A stretch of 64,000 nt of DNA from Lepeophtheirus salmonis (Eukaryota > Arthropoda > Copepoda > Siphonostomatoida > Caligidae). The notes under the pieces were generated by a model, which searched no databases, was not told the DNA's origin, and saw only the letters and a program-made list of their open reading frames with translations. Made by a program: the position numbers and the translations under genes. Numbering within the stretch: position 1 is the stretch's first letter; each line of letters opens with the position of its first letter. Of this stretch, positions 11,533-22,807 are shown piece after piece. Location: positions 6,262,001 through 6,326,000 of the forward strand of contig NC_052137.2 in assembly GCF_016086655.4 (NCBI RefSeq), written 5' to 3'.

Positions 11533-12190
11533 CCGGGTCGTCGAAAAAAAAAATTCCCACAACTTTGTGGTCTAATATCTCGGGTTCTATAAAAAGTAAA
11601 GAGGTTTTGTGAATTTCTATAGAAAGCTCCAAACATTCTTTTTGTCCAGTATGTTAGTATGAGTCGTTTTCACGATATAGCCCGGAAATAAAATATCTCC
11701 ACTCTCCTCGACGCACGCGTCTCCACCAAGGATATCGACGAACAGCTCAAGTGTGACTACCAGACAATCTACATCGTTACAAACCGCATGGAAGCTGTTC
11801 AGGACCTGTAGCAACGCAATGGAAGGTGGATAAAACAAAAAGTGTATCCAGCGAGGTACAAGGAGTCTGTGATCCACCAACCAAACTCCACAATTATATC
11901 TATTGTACAGGATCTTAGGGTAGCAAGGTCGACTGTATCTCTCCAGATAAAGAAATAGGCGGTAAATCCCTCAGAAAAGTTGTAAGGCACTTTTTGTCCC
12001 AAAAACAGTGTAAGAAGAGGCTTGAGACGCCCAAAAAAACTCTTGAACGCGAGGAAGTGAAATCCAGCTGACAATGATGTATTTTCAGATGAGAAAACTT
12101 TCACGGTGGATCCCATGATTAAACGGCAAAATTACCAGGGATTGATATCCCCCGAAGTACCCAGGTACGTGACTACCAAACCTTGCCACA
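11533..12190 (+). mobile_element. 5' half of a maT-like mariner element
   Basis: A possible left end CCGGGTCGTCGAAAAAAAAA follows a TA at 11531. A transposase reading starts at the ATG at 11659 (MSRFHDIARK, then ISTLLDARVSTKDIDEQLKC) and continues through a HTH to KESVIHQ and VQDLRVARSTVSLQIKK. The first catalytic block is FSDEKTFTVDPMI near 12085-12120, followed by EVPRYVTTK. It stops near 12190 at AAACCTTGCC, before the second catalytic Asp. Several in-frame stops occur. No right end is visible, and the next element starts about 50 bp downstream. Confidence 0.75.
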
Positions 12191-12234
12191 TCTGTGATGA
12201 ATATTATTAATTCAGTACTAACTTTATAGATATA

Positions 12235-12990
12235 TACATTTATGAATGAAAATCGATTTCTCTAGCGTCACCACCACGAACATGTTTAAAGAAGTCCAAT
12301 CCTTGAACCCGATTTTCCATTACATTTTCCAATAAGTTGGCCGAGATTGTAGCAATTTTTCATTCCATATTTTCTCTGAGCTCTTCTAACTCTACCGACT
12401 TATTCACTTGACGTGTCCATTTCTTGAAGTCACGTCCTCATCAAAATTTGCTTTGCAATATATGGATCGTGAAGTTTACTGTTGGACAAGTGGCACCGTC
12501 TTGTTCAAACTACATGTTTGCCATGCCCATACTTTGCAATTGGGACCAAAAAAAATATCAGTTATCATGGTGTGATAGCGATTTCCGTATAGAGTAACAA
12601 CATTGTGATTATCATGGCCCAATGATCCCTCCAGCATGAAGTCCACACACAACAGTGATTTTTTTTTTTGATGCAATGTTGTCTCGTAAAGCACTTGTGG
12701 ATTGCTGCCTAACCAATAACGCATATTTTGCTTATCAACAAAGCCATTGAGCCAAAAATGAGTTTCAGCACTGAAGATGATTTTATACTTTTATAGTTGC
12801 GACAATTGAACGATTATTTTGATAATAGATTGGGATAATTTACAATTGCTGATCAAGTGTACATCAATCCATGTTGAAATGTATACTCATGAAGTTTCTA
12901 AATGTTAAAGGAAGGAAATAAATATGGCGTCGTTTTTCCCCTAATGGGAAAAAATCGAATCGCCTCTAATGAAAAACAGTTGTATAGCAT
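12235..12990 (-). mobile_element. DD41D-like (rosa-type) mariner deletion element L4, copy 1
   Basis: The minus strand encodes FSAETHFWLNGFVDKQNMRY near 12710-12790 (the first catalytic Asp is replaced by Ala), then a GNRYHTMITDIFF block, then MFEQDGATCPTVNFTIHILQ near 12460-12515 with the second Asp kept. A diverged tail lies at about 12260-12440. The GATCHT / NxxVTIDLL pattern is typical of the DD41D-type transposases found in many insects and crustaceans. The N-terminal half of the gene is missing: the first catalytic block joins directly to non-coding leader near 12790. Copy 2 (59940-60795) has the same join. Confidence 0.75.
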
Positions 12991-13159
12991 GGTTATTACC
13001 ATATTATTATTTTAATAAATAATAATTATAATTTTATACTAATCAATAATTAAAAATAATCCAAATCCGGATCTTATTTTATTCAGGTTTGAGCTTTGGT
13101 TAAAATGCTTATGAAATTTGAGACAAGTATCCACCTAATTTTCGTTTCAGATAGTGTTG

Positions 13160-13330
13160 TGTAAGTAGTTATTTAGGACTGGATTCCCATCCTGTTCAGT
13201 CTTGGTTCGGTTCAGTACAGTTCTATTTCTAAAACTTGATGACGTCACTCAACTTGATTTCTTATTTTTTAATCATTTCTAGTACTGACAGTCCGAAAGA
13301 CCACCGGTATTTAAGACCGGTCCCAACATT
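13160..13330 (-). repeat. Dispersed repeat R-B, inverted copy
   Basis: Reversed, this region carries GGACCGGTCTTAAATACCGG near its start, then a TGACGTCA motif and an ACTGAACCGAACCAAGACTG core. It aligns with 28262-28460 (+). It has no coding potential and the class is unknown. Confidence 0.5.
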
Positions 13331-14140
13331 AGTTTCTCATATGAATACAGAAGTTTGGAGACTCGAAGTTTACTCGAATATTTACGTCTAAATATAAAAC
13401 TGACCTGCATTCGAGAAAATGTGAATCCATCCCATTTTTACCTGGAATTTAGAGCAAGGACGATCTTTAAGGTTTCCGTCCTTTTCTAAGTGTTTACAGA
13501 CATTCTAAATCGTAAAGCGGATGATCCCCAAACCGAAATGTTGGACCAAATAAGTTTAGAAAATATCACTCAATACCGAACCGAAATTGGACCTTGTCTC
13601 ATCACTATTATGTACATATATGTTGTACACATGATTACCAACCTACATGTAAAAATATAAAATAATCATTAAAATGATGAAATATTAGGATCTTATAATT
13701 AAATGTAATAACACATTTTCATAGACACAAATGATAATTCTGTGTTTTACCACTTTTATCTTTAGGATTTTTGTAAAAATCACGTAATTAAATAGATTAC
13801 CAATTAGGTGTACCTTATGGCAAAATTATTCAATATTTATATATATATAACATAAATATTCAATACAAAGGCTTCTTTTCTTGAAGAGTCCTAATAAGGT
13901 TATATTTTTTTGCACATAAGGACTATACAATAATTGTAATTTCTATGAAAGTAGTTATGGAAATATTCAATAGAACGAAATTTCATGACTAGGAATGTCC
14001 AAATAGTGCATAAAAATGAAGGATAATAAGAAAATAAATATGCAGAAAAAAACAAAAAACAAAAAAAACCATCGTAAATGCAAATAAAAAAACAAAACAT
14101 GACCGAAAATCCAGGAAGTTGAGTTTATTTACGTTACTAA
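13331..14140. other. AT-rich stretch, nothing recognised
   Basis: Contains a further ACCGAACCGAAATTGGACC string near 13583, similar to the R-B/R-C repeats. No gene was found otherwise. Confidence 0.4.
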
Positions 14141-14470
14141 ATATTTATATCAAATTATACATATTTTTATTCCAGCAAGTTCTTATTCCACTGAATAACC
14201 ATCTGTTCCCTCAGGTGGTCCTCCGTTAGCCTACTCCTCTTATTAATAAGAAGGTCCTTGAAAATCTGAAGGCTCTTTCAAAGTCCAGGGATGTCATGGG
14301 GGCAGAGTTGAAGCTTTCTATGATGTTGAGATTCTCTTTCACGCCATACACATTTTCACCAGAGCGCACTAAACGAATATTACTCATATTCTGAAATGCT
14401 GGGGTCTTCTTGAGAATCTCCTCCAGCTTGTGCGGAAACTTGGGGAGTGTCAAGATCTTATGAACCTTCT
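14140..14470 (-). mobile_element. hAT transposase C-terminal remnant
   Basis: The minus strand reads NSAPMTSLDFERAF near 14250-14310, then after a frameshift FKDLLINKRSRLTEDHLREQ followed by MVIQWNKNLLE and a stop at 14167-14169. The pattern 'APxTSxDVERAFS...L...R..LT...L.....IQWN' is the dimerisation end of hAT superfamily transposases. One frameshift separates the two halves. No terminal repeats were found nearby. The 52945-53175 remnant has a related ending but is clearly a different copy. Confidence 0.65.
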
Positions 14471-14890
14471 TAATAATGGAAAAGAAGTAATTGCTCCTTC
14501 TAAAGAATGATGCTTTACATTAGGACTAGATTAAGACGAGATCTTGGGCAAGAGGGGCAAATTGCTTGTAAAACCTCAATAGCTTTGGCAGCAAGAGGGA
14601 TAGGATAAACAGGGGTGGGGAACCTAAGAGAAAAAGCTCTCATGTTTTTCAGGGAAAAAATAAGAGAGTGTGTAATCTGTGCTTTTACTATGGAACAACT
14701 GCGCTAACACATTATATTCTTCCTAAAAATGCAAATAAAGTTTGAAACTACAAAAAAAAAAGAAAAAAAAAGAGCCGAAAAGGCAAATAAATCTTACTTA
14801 TATAATTTGAACATTACTTGCAATAACATAGAATATAATTGAATAAAAAAAACATTTAAAAAAAAGAATCAAATCAAGAAACGGACCTGA

Positions 14891-14928
14891 TTCGTCAACA
14901 CAAAAGCATGCTCGAATGATTTATTTAA
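14891..14928 (+). repeat. Core repeat K (GTCAACACAAAAGCAAGCTAG), copy
   Basis: Reads TCGTCAACACAAAAGCATGC and then TCGAATGATTTATTT. It is one of about eight dispersed copies of the same 30-40 bp core in the window (see findings). Confidence 0.55.
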
Positions 14929-15175
14929 TTTTTTTGTAGGATTACATCCTTAGTCTTTGACCAAATATCGTTCATTTCTATAAACATATAATACAAATTA
15001 CTCCGTTGCTGCCTACGCAGATTGAACTGCCACTAACCAAAAATGATCATCACATTAAAGTAATGATAAATTGTTAGATTTATAGGTGAAAAGGGCCATA
15101 TCGGAGGAAATCTATATCTCTTAAATCAAATAACTGTTCTATAACATATTTAACATTCTTGGATACAAGACAATA

Positions 15176-15701
15176 CAGGTGTGCGCGTCTAAAAATGAAC
15201 ACTCCTTTAAATTTTACGGCTTGAGGGCTTGACGAGGGTTTCTCTTGTATACCTTAAGGCCAAGATCTTTTCTTAACTAGCCAACCCATGGTCCTTCTGC
15301 TGACGTTGAACTCCCTGGAGGCCGCTGACGGTGACCTTGACTCTCTTGTCCTCGACATACTTTTTCACGGCGCAATCATTTCATCCGACCTTCGAGGCCT
15401 TGACTTAGATCTTGTGGTCGCCTCAGGAGTCCCTTTGGCGGTGTGGCTGCAGTTCAGAACCTTGGCAATTTCAGTTGGAGTTTTTCCCGCACGGAAAGTT
15501 CCAAAATTGCTACACGATGTCTCTCCATATTATCGGCTGTTGTTTCACTTTTGCTATTTAGATTTTGCTGGAGGTTTGTGCATAACTAGTCAAGACCCTT
15601 GCCTCGAAGTATAAACCGGTTTCAACTCAATAAAATCACGAATATGTGTATGGCGTAAAAATTAAAGGAGTATTCAGTTTTAGACGCGCACAACTTTTTT
15701 T
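15176..15701 (-). mobile_element. TIR-bounded maT-like deletion element carrying only the transposase N-terminus
   Basis: Good inverted ends: the left reads GTGCGCGTCTAAAAATGAAC followed by ACTCCTTTAAA; the right, reversed, reads GTGCGCGTCTAAAACTGAAT followed by ACTCCTTTAA. Between them the minus strand encodes only the N-terminal 120 or so residues of a transposase. The start is MERHRVAILELS-like near 15495-15530, a decayed HTH follows, then KDHGLAS and DLGLKVYKRNPRQAL near 15210-15300, directly before the end. All three catalytic residues are outside what is kept. The element is about 526 bp, so more than half of the gene has been deleted while both ends survived. Confidence 0.8.
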
Positions 15702-16200
15702 TCACAATAATCTCCATTATATTGTACAAATGGGATGTAAATATAATGGCTGTAGATTTTTGATGTTCGAGAAAAAGGGACTGTTATAACAATCCCTGCC
15801 CTTCCTACATATCGACTGGGTGGTCCATTAGGGTATAAAACATTATTATTAAAAAATAATAATGTTTGTTGGAGTCGGAGTTGGTGACATTCAAAATACG
15901 GGAGTTGGAGCCCAATTCGGGGATTTTATGTACCAACTCCGCGCCTTGGCTCAGAGACACATCTATTTATAGAATTAAAATTGTTTTAAAATTCAAAATG
16001 GTCAGATTTTAATAGACCTAAAAAAATATTTCGGTGCATCTCTCTATTTAAAAAAAAATTACGATGTATTTCATTTCAGCTGTTTTAATTAAATTTCGTA
16101 AGCAAAACGTGAGTAGGTTTTGCGATTATTTTTTTTTGCCGTTGTTGGTCCTTTGTACATTGAAAAACAATAATTACTATTTCGCTATTTTTTCATCATA
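15702..16200. other. Spacer with a perfect AT hairpin
   Basis: AT-rich. At 15838-15867 the arms AAACATTATTATT and AATAATAATGTTT form a perfect 13-bp stem with a 4-base loop. A GGAGTCGGAGTTGG string follows, with a second GGGAGTTGGAG nearby. No gene was found. Confidence 0.5.
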
Positions 16201-16204
16201 TGTA

Positions 16205-17160
16205 AGCAAGAAGGAAAAGGCAGAGGATCTGTGATTTCATGACGCAGAAATAATCGTGGAAAAGGTTATGACATTGGTAAGTGCTCCTGGAGCATTTAAC
16301 GTTTCCAAAATTGAAAATACCGCACAAGGAAAGCAGTACCTGGTAGTATGGAGAAGAGGATTAAGGAAGACATCACTAAATCCGTGCATAGTCACTACAA
16401 CGAGTTCTCTGTAGGAGAGCAAACCCCTCAGGAGGGTGGTAAAGAATGATTTGGGATTATCCATATACACCAGGATCCCCACCCCTTCTGATATAATCTT
16501 CGAAGGTCAGAAGACTAGATAGGTTTAGGAAAGTCCTGATATGGATAAAGAACTGTGGGTCCTCGGTTAAACTTTTGACGAACAAATTTTTTTTCACAGT
16601 GGCTCAAGTGTACAACCGGTGCAATGACAAAAGCAAAAGAAGAGGTTCAGGGGGTGTACTGAACAAAACATCCAGCCTAAATAATGGTCCTATGGATTGT
16701 GGCAGCCAATGGCAAAAATATGAGCCCTTTCTCCTTCTAGCCCGGGGAAAAATTGTTCTGGACACCTACAACAATGTTCGCCTGGACACCATTTGCTTCA
16801 TTTGCTTGATTGAAGGCCAACTACTCCTGAGATATAAATTATGTATGGGCACAGGATGTTCCATCATCCCACAACTCAGCTAAATGTCAGAAATCCTCTG
16901 TCAAATATGGTCAGATTTTGGTCCAAGTACATTTAGCCTTCATTCTCGCCAGATTTGAATCCATTGGACTTTTTTGTGTCTGGTGCCTTGGAGAAGTAGA
17001 CCAACAGAAATCTCCACTCAAGTGTGGAGTCGCTGAAGGCTTCAATCTTGGCGGCTTGGGACAACATAGCCATAGAGTTTGTGATTAACTTATGCAAGGT
17101 TTTCTGGAACCTTGTGGAGACTTTAATTACCGCTGATGGTAGCCATAATGAATGACAAAG
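16205..17160 (+). mobile_element. Heavily decayed, nearly full-length maT-like transposase
   Basis: The plus strand can be followed through many frameshifts: KFFFTVAQVYNRCNDKSKRR near 16580-16640 (first catalytic region, Asp changed), then VLNKTSSLNNGPMDCGSQ, then KYEPFLLLARGKIVLDTYNN near 16705-16770. Next come AQDVPSSHNSAKCQKFL near 16850-16900, a SPDLNPLDFFVSGALEK block at about 16943-17000 with the third Asp, and a tail ending LITADGSHNE near 17155. The N-terminal 350 bp are poorly recognisable. No terminal repeats were identified with confidence. Confidence 0.7.
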
Positions 17161-17578
17161 TATGCAAAGGCTTTGTTAACAAGTTTTGATATAAAAAGAA
17201 TCATAATTAATTTTAAAAAAACATCTCTTGAGTCCATGTTTTGCCTACGAATTCTGTAATATTTAAAGTAGAGAACTTTACGTATTATGAACTCAAAAAA
17301 AGATATTTTAACTTTTATCTTGATTTTGTTTTACCAATCAAAAGGATTCGATTATAATCATTGTCATTTCTTACTCTGTGATTGATCCTTATTTTTATAA
17401 AATAATCAATTTAGTGTATATGAAAACTAATAATTATTCTCTAAATTATAATTGACATTTGGCAACAAGAAAAATACTGAAAGCTAGCTACCATATATTG
17501 TTCCCTTTTGACAGTCGAGGTTTTGAGTGGATAAAAAGCTGGTTGGGAAAATATGTATAGAATTGATCCGCATAAATA
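17161..17578. other. AT-rich spacer
   Basis: Nothing recognised between two transposase copies. Confidence 0.4.
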
Positions 17579-18731
17579 CAGGGTGCCCACGATAAATTGG
17601 AACTACTTTAAACTTCATCCAGGTCCATAATGTGGATATTCGGGGTTAAATCATACTAATGTAAAAGGTTGCGTGAACAATACACTATAACTTCCACCAC
17701 AATTGTTTTGACAACAAACAATAGTCATCATGGAACAAGCAAGGAGAGACGCCAACTTCGAATTTGTTCGCACGGGACACAAGCCCTCTGCTATCTACAA
17801 GCTTCTTAACTATCCCAAGACCACGGTATACCGGGACTTCTTTGTCCAGGTTGGCCAAGAACTGTGGAGTGAGCAAGCAGCTGGTCTCCAAGGCTGTGAA
17901 TGAGGACCTCGGGTACAGGTCATATCGAATGGCCAAACAACACATCCTCACGGCATCCATGAAGGCCACCAGGCTCACCAACGGTAAGCGTCTCCTCAAT
18001 GACCTGAAGAGCCATGGAGGAAGAATCATCTTCTTCTCCGACGAGAAGAACTGGACTGTCGACAGAAGCTACAACGTCTAGAATGACAGGTGGCTTGTCA
18101 AGGAGAGAGAAGAGGTCCCTGCGGTCTTCACCACAAAGTTCCCAGCCTCCGTGATGACCCTGGGTGTCATCTGCAGCACCGGTGAGGTGATGCCTCCTTT
18201 CTTCTTCAATCCCAAGGAAAGGGTTAACGCGATAAGGTACTGCGAAGTCATGGAGGAGTTTGTCATCCCCTGGATGAAGGATACGGCCGCTGGGAGGGAT
18301 TTCATGTTCCAACAAGACTCCGCGCCCGCACACATCGCCACGAGGACCACAAACCTCTTCAACTCCCACGACATCACTTTCTGGGATTGCAACACCAGGC
18401 CCTCCAACTCACCCGACCTCAATCCGTGTGATTACTACTGGTAGGGCAAGTTGGAGAGGGAGGTGTGCAAGGTCAGCCACAAGAGCATCGCGGCCCTGAA
18501 GGGTTCCATTACGAGGGAGTTGAATGCTGTCGATTCCGCTGAAGTCATCAGGGTATGCAAATCCTTTCGGGGCAGGATGGAGAAGATGGTGGCTGCTTAG
18601 GGAGGACATGTTGAATAAATTTATTGTTTAATATCATGTCTAACTTTTTCATATTAACAAATACACTCCAAATTCCATTTTTATCAAGCAGGTTGAATTT
18701 TAAGATAGTTCCAATTTATCGTGACACCCTG
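17579..18731 (+). mobile_element. Best preserved DD37D maT-like element, TIR-bounded with TA flanks
   Basis: A 1153-bp element flanked on both sides by TA. Left end CAGGGTGCCCACGATAAATT and reversed right end CAGGGTGTCACGATAAATTG, both continuing GGAACTA, so about 26 bp match with one indel. It is visibly less AT-rich than its surroundings and has the longest uninterrupted coding blocks of any transposon here. That suggests relatively recent insertion, though it is no longer functional (see the transposase entry). Confidence 0.9.
17730..18600 (+). pseudogene. DD37D (maT-type) transposase pseudogene
   Basis: Starts MEQARRDANFEFVRTGHKPS and runs into a HTH (IYKLLNYPKTTVYR). A deletion plus frameshift near 17835 then removes roughly 45-50 residues. 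The second frame continues with LSRLAKNCGVSKQLVSKAVN, FFSDEKNWTVD (first Asp), VMPPFFFNPKERVNAIRY, FQQDSAPAH (second Asp) and SPDLNPCDYYW (third Asp). There are 37 residues between the second and third Asp, hence DD37D. Two in-frame TAG stops interrupt it, at 18079-18081 and after DYYW near 18442. The tail CKSFRGRMEKMVAA ends at 18600. The coding sequence has an unusually even base composition compared with flanking DNA. Confidence 0.9.
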
Positions 18732-19059
18732 TATGGGAGAAAATGCTTTAAGTTCGAAGAAAAAAATACTAGTTTAGCATCAACACCTGTGAAAATTAGT
18801 TTAGTATAGGTATTTCGATAATTTTTGACTAAAAATATAAAACAAAAATCTCATTGAGAGCCTAATCCGCTAGCCAATCTTTTTATGATGTACCGGTTAT
18901 AATACCAATTTGGAATAGTATTGTATTAAATGCATCCTGCCCCATTCTACCAATGTACCAGAGGCTTGAATTTCTAGCATAAAATGAGCTCAGTCTATCC
19001 TTTTCGATCATTTGTGAGCAAATTAACGGGAACATATTGAACTAGAATGGACACTTGTA
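18732..19059. other. Spacer, nothing recognised
   Basis: AT-rich sequence without identifiable features. Confidence 0.4.
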
Positions 19060-19265
19060 TAGCACTAAACCTCCCCCTAAAATCAAAGTTCTCAATTTGT
19101 TCCTAAGTTATGGTACATTATGAGTATTAAACGTTTAGGCCCTCCTTGGCCTTCGACCTTAACCTCTCAAAAATTTAATAGTCTCTTACTCTGGCTATAT
19201 ATATTACCATTTTACCAAGTTTGATCAATATTGATCCGTAACTTTTGCTGTAATCCCGGTGACTT
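19060..19265 (+). repeat. Dispersed repeat R-D, uninterrupted copy (empty site for 50343-51002)
   Basis: TCTCAATTTGTTCC, CCTTGGCCTTCGACCTTAAC, CTCTCAAAAATTTAATAG and TTTACCAAGTTTGATCAATA align with 50220-50342 plus 51003-51050, where the same repeat is split by the L3 deletion element. Both copies are plus strand. Repeat class unknown; no coding potential. Confidence 0.65.
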
Positions 19266-19984
19266 AGAAATAAACAAACAATCAGATCTAAAAACATAAG
19301 CTCCGTTCAACTTCGTTGGTGGAGCTAACGAGAAACAGAAAAAATCTTAGGGCCCGCTATGTATCTCTCATAATGAAAATTCCTAAATCAGGATGTGAGT
19401 CACGGAATTTTGTAGGGTCAGAAATCCAGTACGTTCTATCAACTTCACAAAATCATTGAAGTATTATAAAAAGGGTGTTAAGAAATTTTAACAAATATTT
19501 ATCATAATTGTTAATTTGTATGTTTACTGTTTTTTTTATAAAGGTTGTTCTATATAATATATAAACCAAATAAAGCATGTTGCAAAAAAAATAATTCTTT
19601 GAACTTCTTCATTTTAGCTGATGTTTTCTTTCTCAACCAAATTTTGAAGGCAATAAGTGTGAACCGGTCCAGTGCCGTGTATGGGTATAACAGACAACGC
19701 TACAACAGACTAAAATTATATATTTTGGAGGTACTAATTGTTCATACTTTGAAGATAAATCAAGCATTCAAGTACTCAATAATCATCAGTCATCATTTAT
19801 AAAAATAGTATTTATTTTGACGAGAAATGCATTTCGACCAACAAATCATAATATTCTTCATCTCTATATTTATGAACATAAGTATTTCTGAAAATGATTC
19901 ACGCTTGAGTATTCTACCTAATATTAGATGAACGTTCTTTTTTATTTGTGTTTTTTAAGGTTGGGGAAAAAGTAATTTCGTATT

Positions 19985-20520
19985 GTATCACAAATACGTT
20001 TATAGTTTTTCACAAAAATTACCCATGCTAAATTTCTTAGATTTTTTTATCAAAAACCCACAAATATTCACAGAAATTAAATTTTTTGGAAAAAAATAAA
20101 AAATAGATATATCTATCCACAAAAATTTAATTTTTTGAAAAAAAATTTCAAAAATCCAGAGTTACTCACAAAAAAATCAATCTTTGGAAATAAATTCAAA
20201 ATCATAATATCAGATATTAAATCTGTTGAAATACAACAGTTAAATTATAATTTCAAAAATTACATTTTTTGAAATTTTTTTTCAAAAAACCCAGAACTAT
20301 AAACAGGAAATATGAAATTTTTCGGGGAAAAAATTTAAAAATATATATTAAGCTATTTACAAAAAAGTACATTTTTGGGAAAAAAAAATCAAAATCTACA
20401 GCTGTTCATTAACAATTTAAAATATTAAATTTTTTGGAAAAAATTTCAAAATCCATAGCTATTTTTTTGTAAATTTGAAAAACTATTTTTTGGAAAATTT
20501 GGATATTTGGTAGGGACTAC
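19985..20520 (+). repeat. Imperfect tandem array of about 60-bp T/A-rich units (R-E)
   Basis: At least seven diverged repetitions of a unit containing ATTTTTTGGAAAAAAATTTC and TCACAAAAATTA. The array ends near 20520 with GGGACTACAGCCCTCCAGCC and CACGCCCCTG. Related tracts with the same TTTTTGGGAAAAAATTTC units occur at 49975-50160 and 56030-56290, the last also adjoining GGGCTACAGCC. This looks like a non-coding interspersed repeat with an internal array, not a CRISPR. Confidence 0.6.
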
Positions 20521-20569
20521 AGCCCTCCAGCCCAACCCTGTGCACGCCCCTGAATATAGATATAGAGAC

Positions 20570-21427
20570 GACCATTTATTTTTATGGTAGTTTGGCATTG
20601 TGATGCAGACTTATTTTTGAATATAAAGCTCGGGTTAAAGTTTTGACAATTTAAATTTTACCCTATTCATTGTTTTTTCAACTGAGTTAATTGAATTAAT
20701 TAAATGATTGCCCTAAACAATATCTGAAAAGAATAAAAATATTAACTGCCTGATCGGATGATTAAATCGTTAATACTGTGAGTATCTTCTCTTTCTTCAT
20801 ATCTCTTCTATCTTGGATCAGTCCAACAAAAAACGAAAAAGACTATTATCCTATCTGTCTGGTTCTAACTTATTTTGTCAGTCCTAGGACTATAAAGATA
20901 AAATACTAGAGTGAGCAAAAGCAATGATAAAATTTTGTGTAGTCGAAAGTTATTTGACTAACACAATGGAAAATATAGTTATTTTTATGTCATCAATCAC
21001 TCCAGATCTTTTATGGAATCATCCTATGCTTCTATAAAAACTGTTGTGTTCCATAAAAAAAAAGTATTGGTCATATGTGAAATACAGAAAAGGTCGGTTC
21101 AATATTGGAAGCAAGGAAGTTTTACTTTTTTTGCATTTCTTTGTATTTTTCTCGTAATAAGTGATGAGTAGATACGAACCAATTCTAATAAAATCCCGAC
21201 TTTACATGGTTTCACTCAAATAACAACTTTGAATAACGAATTTAAATAATATATATATTGAGACAATACCAAGAAACGCAAAAAAGTAGAAGTAAGATTT
21301 GCACCCTCAGTTCTTGTTATGACGTATTCTTCATTTTTTCTATTTTCTTCCCCCACCCCACCCCTTCATTTTACTAGATAAAAATTCAAAGATTGTGTTA
21401 AATACACACAAACACGCCTATCTGTGA
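20570..21427. other. AT-rich stretch, nothing recognised
   Basis: A GTCAGTCCTAGGACT string near 20878 resembles the R-B repeat. No gene was seen. Confidence 0.4.
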
Positions 21428-22121
21428 GGTTGATGAAAAATTAATATCGTATTTCCCGCCCCTTGATAATTAAAACTAATTATTTCTGTTCATTATTGGT
21501 CACATCGGATCATACGATTGCAAAGATTTGAGTGTATACTGCAAACCCTTTTTTGCACAGTATGGCACTTGGCCGGTTCACTCTTGAATTATCGTGCGTC
21601 GTGTATGGAGGTCTCAAAGGAATACGTTCACCATAAGTTATATTTTGACGTCCTGAAGAGGAAAAACGCGTCGAAAACGGACAAGAAAAAATGCAATGCA
21701 TATATGGCCGATCCTATATCAGCTTGTATTGTGCAAATGTGGTTCAAGTGATTTTTTTTTCCTGTTAAATTCTTCACTCTACTGTGAACAACTCAACCAT
21801 TTGAAGCTGGCGATCAAACAGAAGCAGCCAGTATTGGTAAATAAGAGACAGCAAAATATCATCAAGACAACGTCAGGCTGCACATAGAAGATCCTGAACT
21901 TTAATGGGAAGTTTTTATTCATCCTCCCTGCCAGTCCGTTCCTGGTATGAAGTGACAACTCCCTGTTCCTTTCTATGATCAACACGCTTCGTAGTAGCAA
22001 ATTTGGCATCAATAGGGCGTTATGAAGATGGATTCTCCTTGGCATCAAGTGATGATTGTAAAAATTGTTTATAAAGCATTGAAATAAAGCGAAAAATACA
22101 AAATTCCTTTTTTCCCTCAAC
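21428..22121 (+). mobile_element. Irritans-like mariner deletion element L2, copy 2, both ends present
   Basis: The left end GGTTGATGAAAAATTAATAT and the reversed right end GTTGAGGGAAAAAAGGAATT are inverted. A 5' leader with TGGCACTTGGCCGGTTCACT is shared with copy 1. On the plus strand a short HTH remnant (AYMADPISACIVQMWFK, about 21696-21750) is joined to a LNSSLYCEQLNHLKLAIKQK block at about 21775-21830, then VNKRQQNIIKT, then a frameshifted tail. The intervening HTH-to-catalytic region is absent, at the same junction as in copies 1 and 3. Confidence 0.8.
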
Positions 22122-22164
22122 ATGATATCCCTATGAAATATTTGGCTCCGTATATCTCCGTTTC

Positions 22165-22207
22165 TTGATTTTTGTTCTAGCTTGTTTTTATGTTGACAAC
22201 CACATAT
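22165..22207 (-). repeat. Core repeat K, copy
   Basis: Reversed, it reads CATATGTGGTTGTCAACATA followed by AAAACAAGCTAGAAC. The flank ATATTTGGCTCCGTATAT at 22140 matches flanks of copies near 33870 and 61150, so the repeat unit is longer than the core. Confidence 0.55.
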
Positions 22208-22644
22208 GTATTAGCAAATAGAAGAACGATTATCGCATGTTATGTACAGTATGTCTATAATAATCACTTCCGTGGTGGAGAAAATGATTAATTATAAAGA
22301 AAATATATAATGCAGATATATATCATGATAACGATATGATGTGGTTTTTTGGAAGTGAGACGCATGTAAAGTATTTTTTCTTTTTCGTAAAAGGTCCGAT
22401 CATCTATGATTGCACTATTATATTGATCCAGTTTCCATTTGTATAGACACATATGAATAAACTACGTGATTTTCTCTTCTTAATTAAGCTCTACAAAATT
22501 GTTTGTTAGCTAATATCTACACTGTGCAAATAACCGCACCATTTCGAGTCAGACAAATAAAACACACATGAACGAATCGGTTGCATTTATATTTTCTTCC
22601 TCACGCTACATAAATTTCTTCGATTTGCTTGGCTATATAGGTTT

Positions 22645-22755
22645 TAGATATTATTAGTGTTAGGGTTCAGTCTGAAGATCTTAGATCGGTCCGAGACCTG
22701 TAGGATTTTGAGTGGAGCAAACTAATAGGGATTTGTAAGTTTGAAGAATTGATTT
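22645..22755 (+). repeat. Dispersed repeat R-C fragment
   Basis: AGTGTTAGGGTTCAGTCTGA and GGATTTTGAGTGGAGCAAAC match about 59700-59780 (GTTAGGTTTTCGTCTGAAAA, TGATTTTGAGTGGATTAAAT) and the tandem copies at 37690-38040. Confidence 0.5.
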
Positions 22756-22807
22756 TCTTTTCCTAAGCTGTTATATACAATTCCTAAGAAGTTACCTTTC
22801 TTTTCTA

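Noticed and set aside
17920..18369. 149-residue open frame on the minus strand
   Set aside because: It lies opposite the transposase pseudogene, which has clear catalytic motifs on the plus strand; it has no motif of its own and is a codon-bias shadow.
19985..20520. Possible CRISPR-like array
   Set aside because: Units are degenerate, A/T-rich and without constant repeats or unique spacers; the window is eukaryotic.
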